A DNA stretch of 64,000 nt, taken from Verrucomicrobiota bacterium (lineage in GTDB: Bacteria > Verrucomicrobiota > Verrucomicrobiia > Chthoniobacterales > UBA10450). Of this stretch, positions 47,534 through 57,349 are shown piece by piece (within the stretch, counting starts at the first letter, position 1; each line of letters begins with the position of its first letter). A model generated the notes under the pieces. It made no database searches. It was not told the DNA's origin and saw only the letters and a list, made by a program, of their open reading frames with translations. Where the stretch lies: assembly GCA_003218375.1 (NCBI GenBank), contig QHNH01000013.1, positions 81,627-145,626 of the forward strand. The letters run 5' to 3'. The translations under genes and the position numbers were made by a program.

Positions 47534-48095
47534 AATTTGGAGCCCCAGGAATTGCTTCCCGAGGACAAAGTTTGTCGCGATGCCGCTAAGCACCGCGAAA
47601 TTCTGACCATTCTTGCCTGAACCCGGCCCGTGGGCCGACTTCAGGTTCGTCCGATCTTGTAAATTAAGATCACCGATCCCGAAGGACCGGCGAAATTTTT
47701 GATCAAAGAATTCTTAACGAATAACGCACAATTCAATTTTCGCTGACTTACTTCTACGTTTTGGATCCCGCGGAAATTCCGTCGTGATGCGAAATCCAAA
47801 ATTGCACTGTCAAAGATCACCGTTCTGCTCTCCGCCCATGCAAAATTCATTTCCAACAATTAACCGATCACGGATAACCGAGAACTGAGTTCGCACGAAC
47901 TCGAGAGAGAAGAACATCCGGCGGCTGCCGGATCCGCATTTTCAGCGGGACAGCAACATATTGCGTCGCATCGCTTCGTCAAAGAAAATTTCCACTAAAT
48001 CATGAGAAATTTTCTCCCCTGTAGCCGCGGCCCTGTGGGCCGCATTCCCCCGCCATCCTCAACCCTCCATCCTCCATCCTCGCTCCGCCGCCGCC
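47534..48095 (-). promoter_or_regulatory. 16S rRNA leader and upstream region
   Basis: 560 bases with no gene. Minus-strand leader features include a hairpin CCTGAAGTCGGCCC / GGGCCGGGTTCAGG (around 47617-47648) and GCTTAGCGGCAT (47580-47591), complementary to ATGCCGTTAAGC in the trailer (45857-45868). A TTGACA box is seen near 47813 without a convincing -10 at the right spacing, so the promoter is not assigned. The far end contains a GTAGCCGCGGCCCTGTGGGC repeat. Confidence 0.5.
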
Positions 48096-49106
48096 TCACG
48101 GCGCCGGCGCTGCCGACCCGATCCGTTCCCACCATTGTTGCGGCGAATAATTGAATCCCTGCCGGAAGAACCACGACGCGATCCCGAGATCATAACCTTC
48201 GCTCAGCGTCACCGAGATCGAATCCTTCGTCGCCGCCTCTGGATATTTCGCCAACAGGATCCGCACGAACTTGTTCGCTTCCTCGTCGTGATTCTCGATC
48301 CTCCGGTTCAAGCGAACGTTTACCGTCACTCCCGTCACCAGACGTTGACCTTTCGCGCTGTCCCAGAAAACAGTCTGCCCCGTCATCACCTGCGCCGAGG
48401 TCACCTCCGGCTCTCGCTGGATCGCCTCGTAGGCCGTCAACACTTCTTGCGGCAACCATTTCGCCAGCAGCTTTGCTCCGAGCGTTGGCAACACCCCGGC
48501 CGCGATCAGAATCAGCCCCACCACCACATAATGTCCTGTCCACGTTCTCGGTTTATCGGCCGTTTCGCTGCCGACCCGCACCACATAGGATCCCACCACC
48601 AGATCGTGCAGCGACTGTCGCGTCCGGGCATTGACGGCGATCAGGTAAACGATCGATAACCCGAGGCCAAACACCGCCTCGGAAAAAACGAGTCCGCCGC
48701 CGAGTTTCAGAACCTCCATCGGAATCGGCGCGCCATTAAGAAAGTACGGCACCATCAGCACGGCCGAGCGCGCCAACGATCTGGGAAAGCCGAGCGTTGC
48801 CCCTGTTTTCGAAACGACCCGGATCCCAAGCGCCCGCTTCCCAACTGTCTGGCCGCGCCCGAACCGGCTATTGAGCGGCACGAAATAGAGCGACGCCACC
48901 GCAAAGCCGATCGCGCGTTCCCAGCCGGCCATTCGCATGAATGCATCAGCAAAGAAAAATCCGAGAATCCAGCCGACGATCCCCAGGAGGATCGAGTCGA
49001 TCAGGAACGCTCCTACCCGCCGCGAGAACCCGGCCTTACGAAATTCCGGCGTCGTTGGCAATTCCGGCGGCAACAAAGGCGGTAGTTCTGAGGCGCTCGT
49101 ATCCAT
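48096..49106 (-). CDS. RDD family membrane protein
   Basis: 336 residues. Residues about 25-175 are an RDD domain (FSRRVGAFLIDSILLGIVGW, GQTVGKRALGIRVVSKTG, RQSLHDLVVGSYVV) with three or four helices. A fifth helix (HYVVVGLILIAAGVLPTLG) leads to a C-terminal soluble domain of about 120 residues (LLAKYPEAATKDSISVTLSE) that I do not recognise. Role unknown. Confidence 0.85.
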   Translation of the reverse strand: MDTSASELPPLLPPELPTTPEFRKAGFSRRVGAFLIDSILLGIVGWILGFFFADAFMRMAGWERAIGFAVASLYFVPLNSRFGRGQTVGKRALGIRVVSKTGATLGFPRSLARSAVLMVPYFLNGAPIPMEVLKLGGGLVFSEAVFGLGLSIVYLIAVNARTRQSLHDLVVGSYVVRVGSETADKPRTWTGHYVVVGLILIAAGVLPTLGAKLLAKWLPQEVLTAYEAIQREPEVTSAQVMTGQTVFWDSAKGQRLVTGVTVNVRLNRRIENHDEEANKFVRILLAKYPEAATKDSISVTLSEGYDLGIASWFFRQGFNYSPQQWWERIGSAAPAP

Positions 49107-49290
49107 TTACTCTGCGATCGAGACGCGAGGCTACCAGCCCGCTTCAGAAAATCGATTCAAATTGTCCGCCCCTTCCTCTGGCCAGTGGAAAGTGACGTGT
49201 GACATGTGACGTGTGACGAGTTGGGGAACGGCAGAAAGCGAAAGGTTCTGCCCTCTGCCTTTCATCCCTCATCCCTCAACCTTCATCCTT

Positions 49291-49896
49291 TCAGTAAATG
49301 CCCGGCACCAGCCGCTTGGTCCGTTTCATGTATTCCACGTACCTTTCTCCCAGCGCCCGCGCCAACGCTTCTTCCTCCACATTCATTCGCCTGACGAATG
49401 CCACGAAGATCGGCACCAACACCACGGCCATCGCCACGCAATTCCACAGCGTCACCGCCCAGCCGACAAACGCCAGCAATACTCCAGTGTACGACGGATG
49501 CCTTACCCACCGGAACGGCCCGCGTTCCACCAGCTCATGATCCGTCTCGATCGTCACATCCACCGTGAAAAACCGCCCCAGCGTCACGATCGCCCACCAG
49601 CGTAGAAGCAATCCCGTCGCGAACAGGACCACTGCCGCGACCGCGACCGCTGGTCCGGGCGGCAGCTCAAACATCCAAAGCCCGGCGGTCCAAAGGAAAG
49701 CTGAACTCGCCACGAAAATTCCTGCCGCAATACTGAGCGCAATCACCACCCAAATCATCCCGAGCGTGCTGCGGTCCTGCTTCGTTCCAGTCTTGCTTCG
49801 CGACCGACGGGTCAGCGTGAGTAGCACTTCCGAAGCGAGAAAGATCAACCCGAGCTTCGACGACAGCGGCATAGTTAGATTCTTATCATCCCGCAT
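49291..49896 (-). CDS. Isoprenylcysteine carboxyl methyltransferase-like membrane protein
   Basis: 201 residues, five hydrophobic helices. The C-terminal catalytic block VTIETDHELVERGPFRWVRH followed by PSYTGVLLAFVGWA is the ICMT/PEMT motif that binds SAM (RHPxYxG), and MNVEEEALARALGERYVEYM is the conserved end with its Glu pair. Bacterial members methylate small lipids or have unknown substrates. It follows the TPR gene by 6 bases on the same strand. A broken copy lies at 51729-51895, on the other side of that gene. Confidence 0.87.
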   Translation of the reverse strand: MRDDKNLTMPLSSKLGLIFLASEVLLTLTRRSRSKTGTKQDRSTLGMIWVVIALSIAAGIFVASSAFLWTAGLWMFELPPGPAVAVAAVVLFATGLLLRWWAIVTLGRFFTVDVTIETDHELVERGPFRWVRHPSYTGVLLAFVGWAVTLWNCVAMAVVLVPIFVAFVRRMNVEEEALARALGERYVEYMKRTKRLVPGIY

Positions 49897-49902
49897 CGCG
49901 CA

Positions 49903-51606
49903 TCACGGCGCCAAGTATTCCCGTACGCGCGCCAGCTCGCTCCGCGAATCGCCGGCCTTTCCAGTTTGCGCCGCCAGCTTTGCGTAATAACGACGCGCGC
50001 CTTCCTTGTCCCCCGCTTTTTCCGCTGATTGCGCCGCGCCCAGCAGCCCGCGGAACCGTCCCGGATAGATCTTTAGCTCCGCCTCAAATTCCCTCTGCGC
50101 TTCTTTCGCTTGTCCGAGTTCCAAGAGCAGCCCGCCTAGTTGTTCGCGCACTGGAACGAGCGCGCCCGGCGAAACCGGATGCTTGCCGAGAGTGTCCTCA
50201 GCGTCCGCTGTCTTGCGCAACGCCTCGACCGCCTCCTCCTTCTTGCCGCGCCCGTAAGTCACCCACGCCGATGCCGTTTTTATCTGAAGATCCAGATGGT
50301 TTTTGAAGTAATCGAATTTCACGTCGGTCGTTGCCTCGCGTAATTGCCGCATCCGCTCGATCGCCTTCTGTGCGCCGTCAAGATCGCCGGTGCGCGCGCG
50401 TCCGAGAGCATGCGCATACTCAATCAGTGCTTCCATGAACGGAAACGACGACCAATGCGGCACGTTCGGAATCGCCAGCGCCGCCGCGCCCGCCCAGTCA
50501 TTACGCTCCAGCGCGTAACGCGCCGGGATCGCCGCCAGCGCGTAAGCCGCGGTGAATTCCATTTCCGGATTCGTCTTCCGCACCGTCGCCGCGAAATCGA
50601 CGATCTCCTTTGCCTTGTTGTCCTCGCCTTCCTGCAAATAAGAGTAAGCCGCGTAATCCAGCGCGTGCAGCTCCTCCGCTTCCGTCGCCTCGCGATGCCG
50701 CACCTTCGCATACGCGCGCGACGCCTCCGCCGACGCCGTATTCGCCGCGACCGATTCCTCCCACATCCCGAGCCGCGTGAAAATATGCGACGGCATGTGC
50801 AACGCATGCGGCACCCACGGCGCGATCGACGCATAAACCTGCGCCGCCGACAGCCCGCGTTTCGCTAACGCCGGATAATCGTAGCTATGGATCAAATAAT
50901 GAGTGATCCCCGGATGATTCGCATTTTTCGCCCTTAATTTTTCGAGAATGCCGGCCGCTTCGAGTTGTTTCGAAAGCGTCGTGTCGTTAGGCGTCGCGTA
51001 GCCGACCGCAAGGATGGCGAGCGTATAAAACGTCTGCGCTTCCATGTCGTCCGGATATTTCTGCGCCAGTCCGCGCATCTCCTTCTCATAAGCCAGCGCC
51101 CGCTCCCGCGATCCCACCGGCCCATGACACGATTGGCCCACCGGTCCCGTCGCCGGCCCATCCGCCGCGTGATAATAAGCACTCAACGCCGCAATGAATC
51201 TTCGCTCCCTGTCCGTCGCGTCCCGCTCTGCGGGACGGATCATCTCTGTTGCCTTATCGATCGCCGCCGTGCCCGCCTTCATTTCCTCCGGCGTCGGCGG
51301 CGTCCAGATCGGATGCCACCACGTCATCGCAATCCCCCATTGCGCCATCGCACAGTTCGGATCCTTCTGCGCCATCCCCGTGAAGATCCGCCGCGCCTCT
51401 TCATAAAAAAACGAGTGCAATAACGCCACCCCGCGCTCGAATTCAGGCCGGACCCCCGCGGCGCCCGATATCGGAAACTCAATTTTCCCCGCCGCTCGTA
51501 AATCCCCCGGCTCCAGTCCACTGGTCCTCGCGCCGTCGCCCAACGCCGCGCCTCCGCACAGCGCCGCCAGAAAAAGCACCCGCCGACAAGATCCCTGGAT
51601 ATTCAT
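49903..51606 (-). CDS. Secreted tetratricopeptide-repeat protein
   Basis: 567 residues, signal peptide (RRVLFLAALCGGAALGDGA). Conserved blocks FERGVALLHSFFYEEARRIF, AMAQWGIAMTWWHPIWTPPT, HPGITHYLIHSYDYPALAKR and WVPHALHMPSHIFTRLGMWE define a family of TPR proteins common in soil bacteria; the C-terminus has repeats such as QLGGLLLELGQAKEAQREFE. Two extra cysteines occur in GQSCHGPVG. Function unknown. Confidence 0.85.
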   Translation of the reverse strand: MNIQGSCRRVLFLAALCGGAALGDGARTSGLEPGDLRAAGKIEFPISGAAGVRPEFERGVALLHSFFYEEARRIFTGMAQKDPNCAMAQWGIAMTWWHPIWTPPTPEEMKAGTAAIDKATEMIRPAERDATDRERRFIAALSAYYHAADGPATGPVGQSCHGPVGSRERALAYEKEMRGLAQKYPDDMEAQTFYTLAILAVGYATPNDTTLSKQLEAAGILEKLRAKNANHPGITHYLIHSYDYPALAKRGLSAAQVYASIAPWVPHALHMPSHIFTRLGMWEESVAANTASAEASRAYAKVRHREATEAEELHALDYAAYSYLQEGEDNKAKEIVDFAATVRKTNPEMEFTAAYALAAIPARYALERNDWAGAAALAIPNVPHWSSFPFMEALIEYAHALGRARTGDLDGAQKAIERMRQLREATTDVKFDYFKNHLDLQIKTASAWVTYGRGKKEEAVEALRKTADAEDTLGKHPVSPGALVPVREQLGGLLLELGQAKEAQREFEAELKIYPGRFRGLLGAAQSAEKAGDKEGARRYYAKLAAQTGKAGDSRSELARVREYLAP

Positions 51607-51728
51607 GGCCCTACGTCTTCATTCCGGAGTTTTCTACTTTCTACTTTAGACTTTCTAATTTGCCTTTGGCCTCTCCACCTGTCGAGCCTCACCCCGTCTC
51701 AAATCATCCCCGCCCAATTCCTGAAGGT

Positions 51729-51895
51729 CGATCGCCCAACCGACGAACGCCACCATTACGCCGGGGTACGACGGATGCCTAACGACGCGGAATGGCCCGC
51801 GCTCCACCAGCTCATGATCCTTCTCGATCGTCACATCCACCGTGAAAAACCGCCCCAACGTCACGATCGTCCACCACGGAAAAATCAGTCCCGCT
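51729..51895 (-). pseudogene. Fragment of the ICMT-like methyltransferase gene
   Basis: The minus-strand frame reads VTLGRFFTVDVTIEKDHELV, ERGPFRVVRHPSYPG and VAFVGWAIDL, closely matching the intact gene at 49291-49896, but it begins without the N-terminal helices and diverges after FVGWA. A remnant of a duplication flanking the TPR gene. Confidence 0.85.
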
Positions 51896-51971
51896 TCGGG
51901 AATGCGCCTCCCGCAATCCCGGTCTCAGTTTTTGCGGGTAGCGATTGATTTGAGTGTACGTGTCGACAACT

Positions 51972-52832
51972 TCAAACGTCGCTTCTTGCCGCGCGCACTA
52001 ATGTCGCGAATTCAGCGACAGTGAGGCAGGTCCAAACAAAGGCGCGGCGTGCTTCAGGCTGGGTGGTCGTTGATCGATGAAGAATTGCAGCTACGTGATC
52101 CCATACGCTCTGGATTAGCGAATTGAGCGTTTCACGAAATCGGCCAGCCGTGTTCGCTTTCGCGAGGCAATATCTAATAACCTCCTTCACGTTGCCTGCG
52201 GCGACTTCGTTCGGTATTTCAATCTCAAGAGTCGCTGTCAGCTCGAGAGTAAATTCCTTCAACACTTCTCGACAGGAGTTCCCAATGTTCTGCCATTCGC
52301 CATCCGTGTTTGCGGTCGCGAAATCGGTGGAGATTGTACGTAAACGTTGGGCGGCTGCAGGAAAAACTTGCTCAACTTCGTGAAACAATGAACCAGATAT
52401 GCGCTCGTCTATTACGCGCGCGGGTGAGTCGCTGCGTTTCAGTTCGTGTTCTATGTGGGCGATGAATGGCCACACGTAGTCGCGCATACCGTCGTCTGTA
52501 GCTTGTTGCGCGTTACGAGTTTGGAAGCCTATCCCATGCGCATGACAGACCCGCCAAAAACCTGCCTTATGTGCACGGGAGGCTTCGATGAGTTTCAGTC
52601 CTACTAACGCGACCTCCTCCGGCGTGCGCGCGATAGGTCGCCGTACCCGTGAGCGGTCCTGATTGAATACCGATGCCGAATTAACACCTGCGTTCAAACG
52701 TTCAATGGCTCGTTTAATCAGGTCTTGCTCTTCCAGCCAGTCGAGTAACGCACTCAGCCGCGGGCCAGCGTCTGCAGTATTCACCTGGCGCAGCAGCGCA
52801 GTTCTGCGCTTAAATTCATCAAGCAGCGTCAT
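51972..52832 (-). CDS. Hypothetical protein, last gene of the Liv-type operon
   Basis: 286 residues, soluble, mostly helical. An N-terminal coiled segment (EFKRRTALLRQ, LLDWLEEQDLIKRAIERLNA), a central RRPIARTPEEVALVGLKLIE, and a C-terminal block CREVLKEFTLELTATLEI with RFRETLNSLIQSVWDHVAAI. I do not recognise the family. It starts 14 bases after livF and shares its AT-richer composition, so it belongs to the same transcript. Confidence 0.62.
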   Translation of the reverse strand: MTLLDEFKRRTALLRQVNTADAGPRLSALLDWLEEQDLIKRAIERLNAGVNSASVFNQDRSRVRRPIARTPEEVALVGLKLIEASRAHKAGFWRVCHAHGIGFQTRNAQQATDDGMRDYVWPFIAHIEHELKRSDSPARVIDERISGSLFHEVEQVFPAAAQRLRTISTDFATANTDGEWQNIGNSCREVLKEFTLELTATLEIEIPNEVAAGNVKEVIRYCLAKANTAGRFRETLNSLIQSVWDHVAAILHRSTTTQPEARRAFVWTCLTVAEFATLVRAARSDV

Positions 52833-52846
52833 CGCTAGAGAATCAA

Positions 52847-53572
52847 TTAGAGGAACACAGCTTTCAATTTCCTATCATCCGACAGGTCCCCTGCTGGACC
52901 GTCGAACGATACGCGCCCTGTTCGAAGTAAGACAATACGGTCCGCGATTTTCAACACTTCCCGGACCTTTTGTTCCACGATCAAAACTGTTACGCCAGAA
53001 TCCTGGTTGATTTGCTTTATTCGCTTGAGCGCCTCTGACACCAGCGTAGGGGCCAGACCGAGCGAAGGTTCGTCGAGCAAGAGCATTTTCGGTGAAAGAA
53101 CCAGTGCGTTGGCCAAAGACAGCATTTGTTTTTCGCCGCCAGACAACGTTCCCGCGCGTTGTTTCAGTCGGTTTTTTAGCATCGGGAATAATGTGAACAC
53201 TCGTTCAATTCCGTCTTTCATTGCTTGCTTGTTTGGAAGGGTGACGCCGCCTATTTCCAGGTTCTCACGTACCGTCAAGTCAGTGAAAACACGATTCCCC
53301 TGGGGCACGTACGCAACGCCCGCGCGCAACAGCGCACGGGGTGCAGGCGTCGACCAAAGGGAACCGTTGAAATGCACTTCCCCGGACCAAATGGGAATCA
53401 AACCGAAGACGGCCTTAAGCAAAGTCGATTTGCCTGCCCCGTTGTGTCCTATTAGCGCCACGATTTCGCCGGCACCGACGCTCAGCGAGACACCGTCAAT
53501 GACCTGCTTCTTTCCGTAACCAGCGACTAAGTTTGCAACATCGAGAAATGGGTTGGACCCGTTATCCGACAT
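52847..53572 (-). CDS. livF: Branched-chain-amino-acid-type ABC transporter ATPase (LivF)
   Basis: 241 residues. Walker A GHNGAGKST, Q-loop VAYVPQGNRVF, signature LSGGEKQ, Walker B MLLLDEPSLGLAP, and H-loop replaced by VEQKVREVL, as is normal for LivF. It pairs with LivG to drive the HMGFK importer. ATG overlaps the end of livG by 11 bases. Confidence 0.94.
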   Translation of the reverse strand: MSDNGSNPFLDVANLVAGYGKKQVIDGVSLSVGAGEIVALIGHNGAGKSTLLKAVFGLIPIWSGEVHFNGSLWSTPAPRALLRAGVAYVPQGNRVFTDLTVRENLEIGGVTLPNKQAMKDGIERVFTLFPMLKNRLKQRAGTLSGGEKQMLSLANALVLSPKMLLLDEPSLGLAPTLVSEALKRIKQINQDSGVTVLIVEQKVREVLKIADRIVLLRTGRVSFDGPAGDLSDDRKLKAVFL

Positions 53573-54338
53573 AGGCTTCGATGATCTCCGGTCGTTCTAA
53601 TACGTCGCTCGGTCTGCCCTCCGCGATGATTTTGCCGTGATCCATCACGAAAACGGAATCGGCTACCTTACGAACTGATGCAATGTCGTGTTCGATAAAG
53701 ACAACCAGTTTGCCCAGACTGCGAAGTTCTCGGAACAAACCGAGAATTCTTTCTATCATTTCCGGATGGACACCAGCAACTGGCTCGTCCAGCAAAAGAA
53801 TTGGCGCTTCGGTTGCGAGGCAACACGCGAGGGTTAAAAGTTTTTGCTGTCCATAGGACAATTCACCGACTAGTTGCCTCGCTGCTCCATCAAGTCCCAC
53901 GAATTTTAACCAGTGCATTGCTGCTTCTTGATTTGTTCTTTCCTCCACAGCAACTCCGAAACGAAATAGGGCTCGCAGCAACCCTTCGCCCTTCTGGTTC
54001 GGTCGCGCTACGAGCACATTCTCCAGAACGGGGACCTGCGAAATCAAACGCAAATCTTGAAACGTGCGTGCAATACCGAGCCGCGCGATCTTGTGTGCCG
54101 GCAAACGCGTCAGTTCACACTTGCCGAGAAAGGCTTGCCCAGCGCTTGGTCGCAAAAAACCAGTTACCACATTTAATAGCGTGGTTTTCCCAGCTCCATT
54201 TGGGCCAATAACCGCGACAATCCCAGAAGTCGGAAACTCAAGCGAAACGTTCGCGAGAGCTCGAACGCCGCCGAACGATTTGTTCAGGTTTTCACAACGT
54301 AATGGACGAGCGGGAAGAGGCACGAATAAATTATTCAA
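53562..54338 (-). CDS. livG: Branched-chain-amino-acid-type ABC transporter ATPase (LivG)
   Basis: 258 residues. Walker A GPNGAGKTT, IARTFQDLRL (Q-loop and LivG-type sequence), signature LSYGQQK, Walker B ILLLDEPVAGVHP, H-loop VVFIEHDIASVR. Somewhat divergent (YSYGQQ-type signature), which is common in LivG. It follows livM with a 22-base gap. Confidence 0.94.
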   Translation of the reverse strand: MNNLFVPLPARPLRCENLNKSFGGVRALANVSLEFPTSGIVAVIGPNGAGKTTLLNVVTGFLRPSAGQAFLGKCELTRLPAHKIARLGIARTFQDLRLISQVPVLENVLVARPNQKGEGLLRALFRFGVAVEERTNQEAAMHWLKFVGLDGAARQLVGELSYGQQKLLTLACCLATEAPILLLDEPVAGVHPEMIERILGLFRELRSLGKLVVFIEHDIASVRKVADSVFVMDHGKIIAEGRPSDVLERPEIIEAYVG

Positions 54339-54360
54339 TTCTCGCCGCGATCAGCCAGCT

Positions 54361-55233
54361 TTACTTTGCGAAACTGTATTTCCCAATCAATCCGCGAGGG
54401 CGAAACATCATCATGAGAACCAGCAACGTTCCGTAGATGATCTGTCGTAGGTTGGCGGCAGCGGCGCTGGGCAATCCGACAAACCGAAGTGCTTCCGGCA
54501 ACGTCACGAGCACAACGGCGCCGACAAGTGGGCCCCACAAACTTCCTGCGCCGCCGATGATGACCATGGAAATGATCAAAATAGATTCCATGACCGTAAA
54601 ACTCGTAGGGTCGATGTAAGTAACATAATGTGCGTAGAGGCTGCCGGCCATAGCTGCCAGCCCTGCGCTAACCGCGAAAGCGGTCACCTTAAAGTAAAGT
54701 GTGTTTTTGCCGAGGGCGCGGGCAGACACGTCATCTTCTCGAATTGCATGTAATACACGACCAAATGGAGCCGACGTGAGACGATGCACGACGGTAGGCG
54801 CAAACGCACCGAAACCAGCGGCAAGAATCAAGAAATCTAGCTGCGACTGAACATGCCAGCCAAGAATTATCGGCCGCGGAATTCCTGGAATGCCCAACGG
54901 CCCGCGAGTTAGTTCCGTCCAGTTGTTTAAAGTGCTAAGGAGGATCGCCTGAAAAGCAAACGTTGCGATGACAAAATAATCCCCAGATAAACGCAGAGAT
55001 GGCATCGACACGATGAACGAAAGCACCGTTGCCACAATCACGCCGGCCAACACCCCGACGAGAAATGGTGCTCCGAAACGAACCGCCGCTACCGCGGACG
55101 TGTATGCGCCCAATCCGTAGAATGCCGCGTGCGCAATGGACAAGAGGCCCCCATGCCCTGCCAGCAGATCTAGGGAGGAAGCTAGAATCGAATAAATCGC
55201 AATCAACACAAGAATATGACAAAGATACTCCAT
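54361..55233 (-). CDS. livM: Branched-chain-amino-acid-type ABC permease (LivM)
   Basis: 290 residues starting MEYLCHILVLIAIYSILASS, the usual LivM N-terminus; this ATG lies one base past the livH stop, whereas a TTG 33 bases earlier would overlap it. Conserved LLSIAHAAFYGLGAYTSAV, SGDYFVIATFAFQ and the ATPase-contact loop AIREDDVSARALGKNTLYFK are present. Confidence 0.93.
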   Translation of the reverse strand: MEYLCHILVLIAIYSILASSLDLLAGHGGLLSIAHAAFYGLGAYTSAVAAVRFGAPFLVGVLAGVIVATVLSFIVSMPSLRLSGDYFVIATFAFQAILLSTLNNWTELTRGPLGIPGIPRPIILGWHVQSQLDFLILAAGFGAFAPTVVHRLTSAPFGRVLHAIREDDVSARALGKNTLYFKVTAFAVSAGLAAMAGSLYAHYVTYIDPTSFTVMESILIISMVIIGGAGSLWGPLVGAVVLVTLPEALRFVGLPSAAAANLRQIIYGTLLVLMMMFRPRGLIGKYSFAK

Positions 55234-55234
55234 C

Positions 55235-56107
55235 CTAAATCGCAGCCATTTTGTGAGGCTTTCCAAAAAAGCCCTGCGGTCGAACTAGGAGGAAGACAGC
55301 CAGTATTAGGAACGCAATAGCATCTTGCCATTGACTGCCAATCTTCCATACACCGAGATGCTGCGCCAATCCCAACAACAATCCACCCAACAGTGTAGCT
55401 GGTATACTCGTAACGCCGCCGATGATCATAGCGACAATACCGCCCATCAGCGCAGTAAGTCCCATAGTCGGCGTTACCCCAATCTCAAGTGCGACTAGAA
55501 TTGCCGAGACTCCCGCCACCGCCGATCCAATCGCAAATGCCAACAATATCATCTGATCAACGTTTATTCCACAGACCTCGGCAAGCTTCGGATCGCCCGC
55601 CACAGCACGAAGTGCTTTGCCAAATCTCGTGAATTTCATGGTGACCCAGATCGAGGAAGAAAGAGCTATGGCAGCAAGGATGATACCAAGTTGAATTTGG
55701 GTGATGTGCGCCCCCCAAACGACAATGTTCTGTGCTGCTTCGAGACTCCGTAAGCTTCTAGTCTCGTCTCCAAAGATCAGCGAGGTGGTGTTTTGAAGCG
55801 CGATGTAGAAACCGAGCGACGCTAAGAGCAACACTAAATGTGTTGCTCCTCGGCGCCGCAGCGCTCGAAAGACATACAGCTCCAGGCCGAAACCACCCAA
55901 CGCTGAGGCACCCAATGCCAACAGGATAGCAGTCCATAGTGGTAACTTCAGAAACACGTGGCAGGCATAACAGACGTATGCGCCAGATGCGAATATTGCT
56001 CCGTGTGTAAAATGGAAAAACTTAGTTGGTACATAAATTAGGGCGAACGAAATGCCAACCAAAGCGTAAATGCTGCCGGTAATGATGCCGTTGACAACGA
56101 ATTGCAT
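55235..56107 (-). CDS. livH: Branched-chain-amino-acid-type ABC permease (LivH)
   Basis: 290 residues, eight or so helices. NGIITGSIYALVGISFALIY at the N-terminus, KFFHFTHGAIFASGAYVCY, and the coupling-helix region LRAVAGDPKLAEVCGINVDQ. It starts 29 bases after the radical SAM gene. Confidence 0.93.
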   Translation of the reverse strand: MQFVVNGIITGSIYALVGISFALIYVPTKFFHFTHGAIFASGAYVCYACHVFLKLPLWTAILLALGASALGGFGLELYVFRALRRRGATHLVLLLASLGFYIALQNTTSLIFGDETRSLRSLEAAQNIVVWGAHITQIQLGIILAAIALSSSIWVTMKFTRFGKALRAVAGDPKLAEVCGINVDQMILLAFAIGSAVAGVSAILVALEIGVTPTMGLTALMGGIVAMIIGGVTSIPATLLGGLLLGLAQHLGVWKIGSQWQDAIAFLILAVFLLVRPQGFFGKPHKMAAI

Positions 56108-56136
56108 ACGGTAAGGTCAAGGATACCCTGTCTAAC

Positions 56137-57345
56137 TCAAACGATCACAGCTGCCAGAGAAGGGCCGGCTCGTACATCCGGAGATGCGGCCAATTTTAGG
56201 TTCATTTCTTCGCAAATGCAGCCGCGTATCTGATATCTTCCCCAAACTAAGACAGGGTTCGCATGGATGAGGGTGAATAAGTCGCTTAGCCCTTCTGACA
56301 CATAGCGAATCTGGAGCGCATCGCAGTTCCCGTGAAGTTCGCGCAAAGTTCGACGTGGCAGGGCCATGCCATAGGAAAGCGTGCCGTCACTGTGAACGAC
56401 GACCTTATACGCGACCCGCCTACAGTTTTGACGAGCCAGCCATTGTCCTAACGGCATCATATCTTCAGCGAGGGCATCATAGTCGAAAACATTGAAACAC
56501 CTTCCAGCGTGGATAATAGGTTCAATGTAACTCTTGATGCCCAGTTGCTGTGCGAGTGGAATTATTCGCTCAGTGACCTCATGGACATTTCTGCGTTCCA
56601 CCACCACCTCGACGCCGATTCTCTCTCTCGGGAAATAGCGAAGCAACAAGTCGAGTCCGCGAGGAACTAGGGTCTTACTGCCACGAACGTTGATGTCAAC
56701 ATATTGATATGCGGAACGATCGATATGCATCATTTCAGCGACCAGCTGTGGATTCGTGGACCATAGTTTGTGATAGAGATAAACGGGATACTTGCTCAGG
56801 CGATGCACGAACTCCTCACTAGTGATACCCCATCTGCTCCGCGCTCCATCGTCGCTGGAAAGCAGGAGCCCATTCGTGAACATGATCACTTGCATTCCTA
56901 TGTCAGAGGCATGTTCTAATATCTCAAACAAGTTCTTGTCCAAGGTGGGCTCTCCTTCACCAGGGACATAAAGAAGACGCGAACCCAAGGCGTAAGTTTC
57001 GTCCATTATCCTTTTGATCTCCAACGCGGTCAGTTCATTTCGTTTCTTTCGCCGATCGGTATAACAGATCGGACAATCCGCGTTGCATTCGCCAGTGAGC
57101 ATAATCACTGTCATTAGCACTGACTTCCGTCGTGCTTTTTCCGCTTCCACCTCCAACTCTTCGAGGGTGAGATGTTTCAACCATTGCAAATGTGGTCGAT
57201 ATGTAGGATTATTAGAAGCGAATTCCTCCAGAACGTCTTTGTGTCCAAAGTAGAAGTCTATGACGATGTTGTTCCGTGTGGCAATTTGCTCTTCTTCCTC
57301 GCTGAAGGTCTGAGGAGAAAACAAATTGAAGTATCGTGAGTGCAT
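56137..57345 (-). CDS. Radical SAM protein
   Basis: 402 residues from MHSRYFNLFSPQTF; the frame upstream is a shadow of the methyltransferase gene. The 4Fe-4S motif is in TGECNADCPICYTD (CxxxCxxC, about residue 88), followed by the SAM-binding LYVPGEGEPTLD (GGEP-like). The C-terminus has three or four more cysteines (CRRVAYK, GNCDALQIRY, RGCICEEMN), suggesting an auxiliary cluster as in SPASM-type maturases. It lies 4 bases after a SAM methyltransferase gene and 29 before livH. Substrate unknown; it may modify the ligand of the adjacent transporter or a small peptide. Confidence 0.88.
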   Translation of the reverse strand: MHSRYFNLFSPQTFSEEEEQIATRNNIVIDFYFGHKDVLEEFASNNPTYRPHLQWLKHLTLEELEVEAEKARRKSVLMTVIMLTGECNADCPICYTDRRKKRNELTALEIKRIMDETYALGSRLLYVPGEGEPTLDKNLFEILEHASDIGMQVIMFTNGLLLSSDDGARSRWGITSEEFVHRLSKYPVYLYHKLWSTNPQLVAEMMHIDRSAYQYVDINVRGSKTLVPRGLDLLLRYFPRERIGVEVVVERRNVHEVTERIIPLAQQLGIKSYIEPIIHAGRCFNVFDYDALAEDMMPLGQWLARQNCRRVAYKVVVHSDGTLSYGMALPRRTLRELHGNCDALQIRYVSEGLSDLFTLIHANPVLVWGRYQIRGCICEEMNLKLAASPDVRAGPSLAAVIV

Positions 57346-57349
57346 CTTA

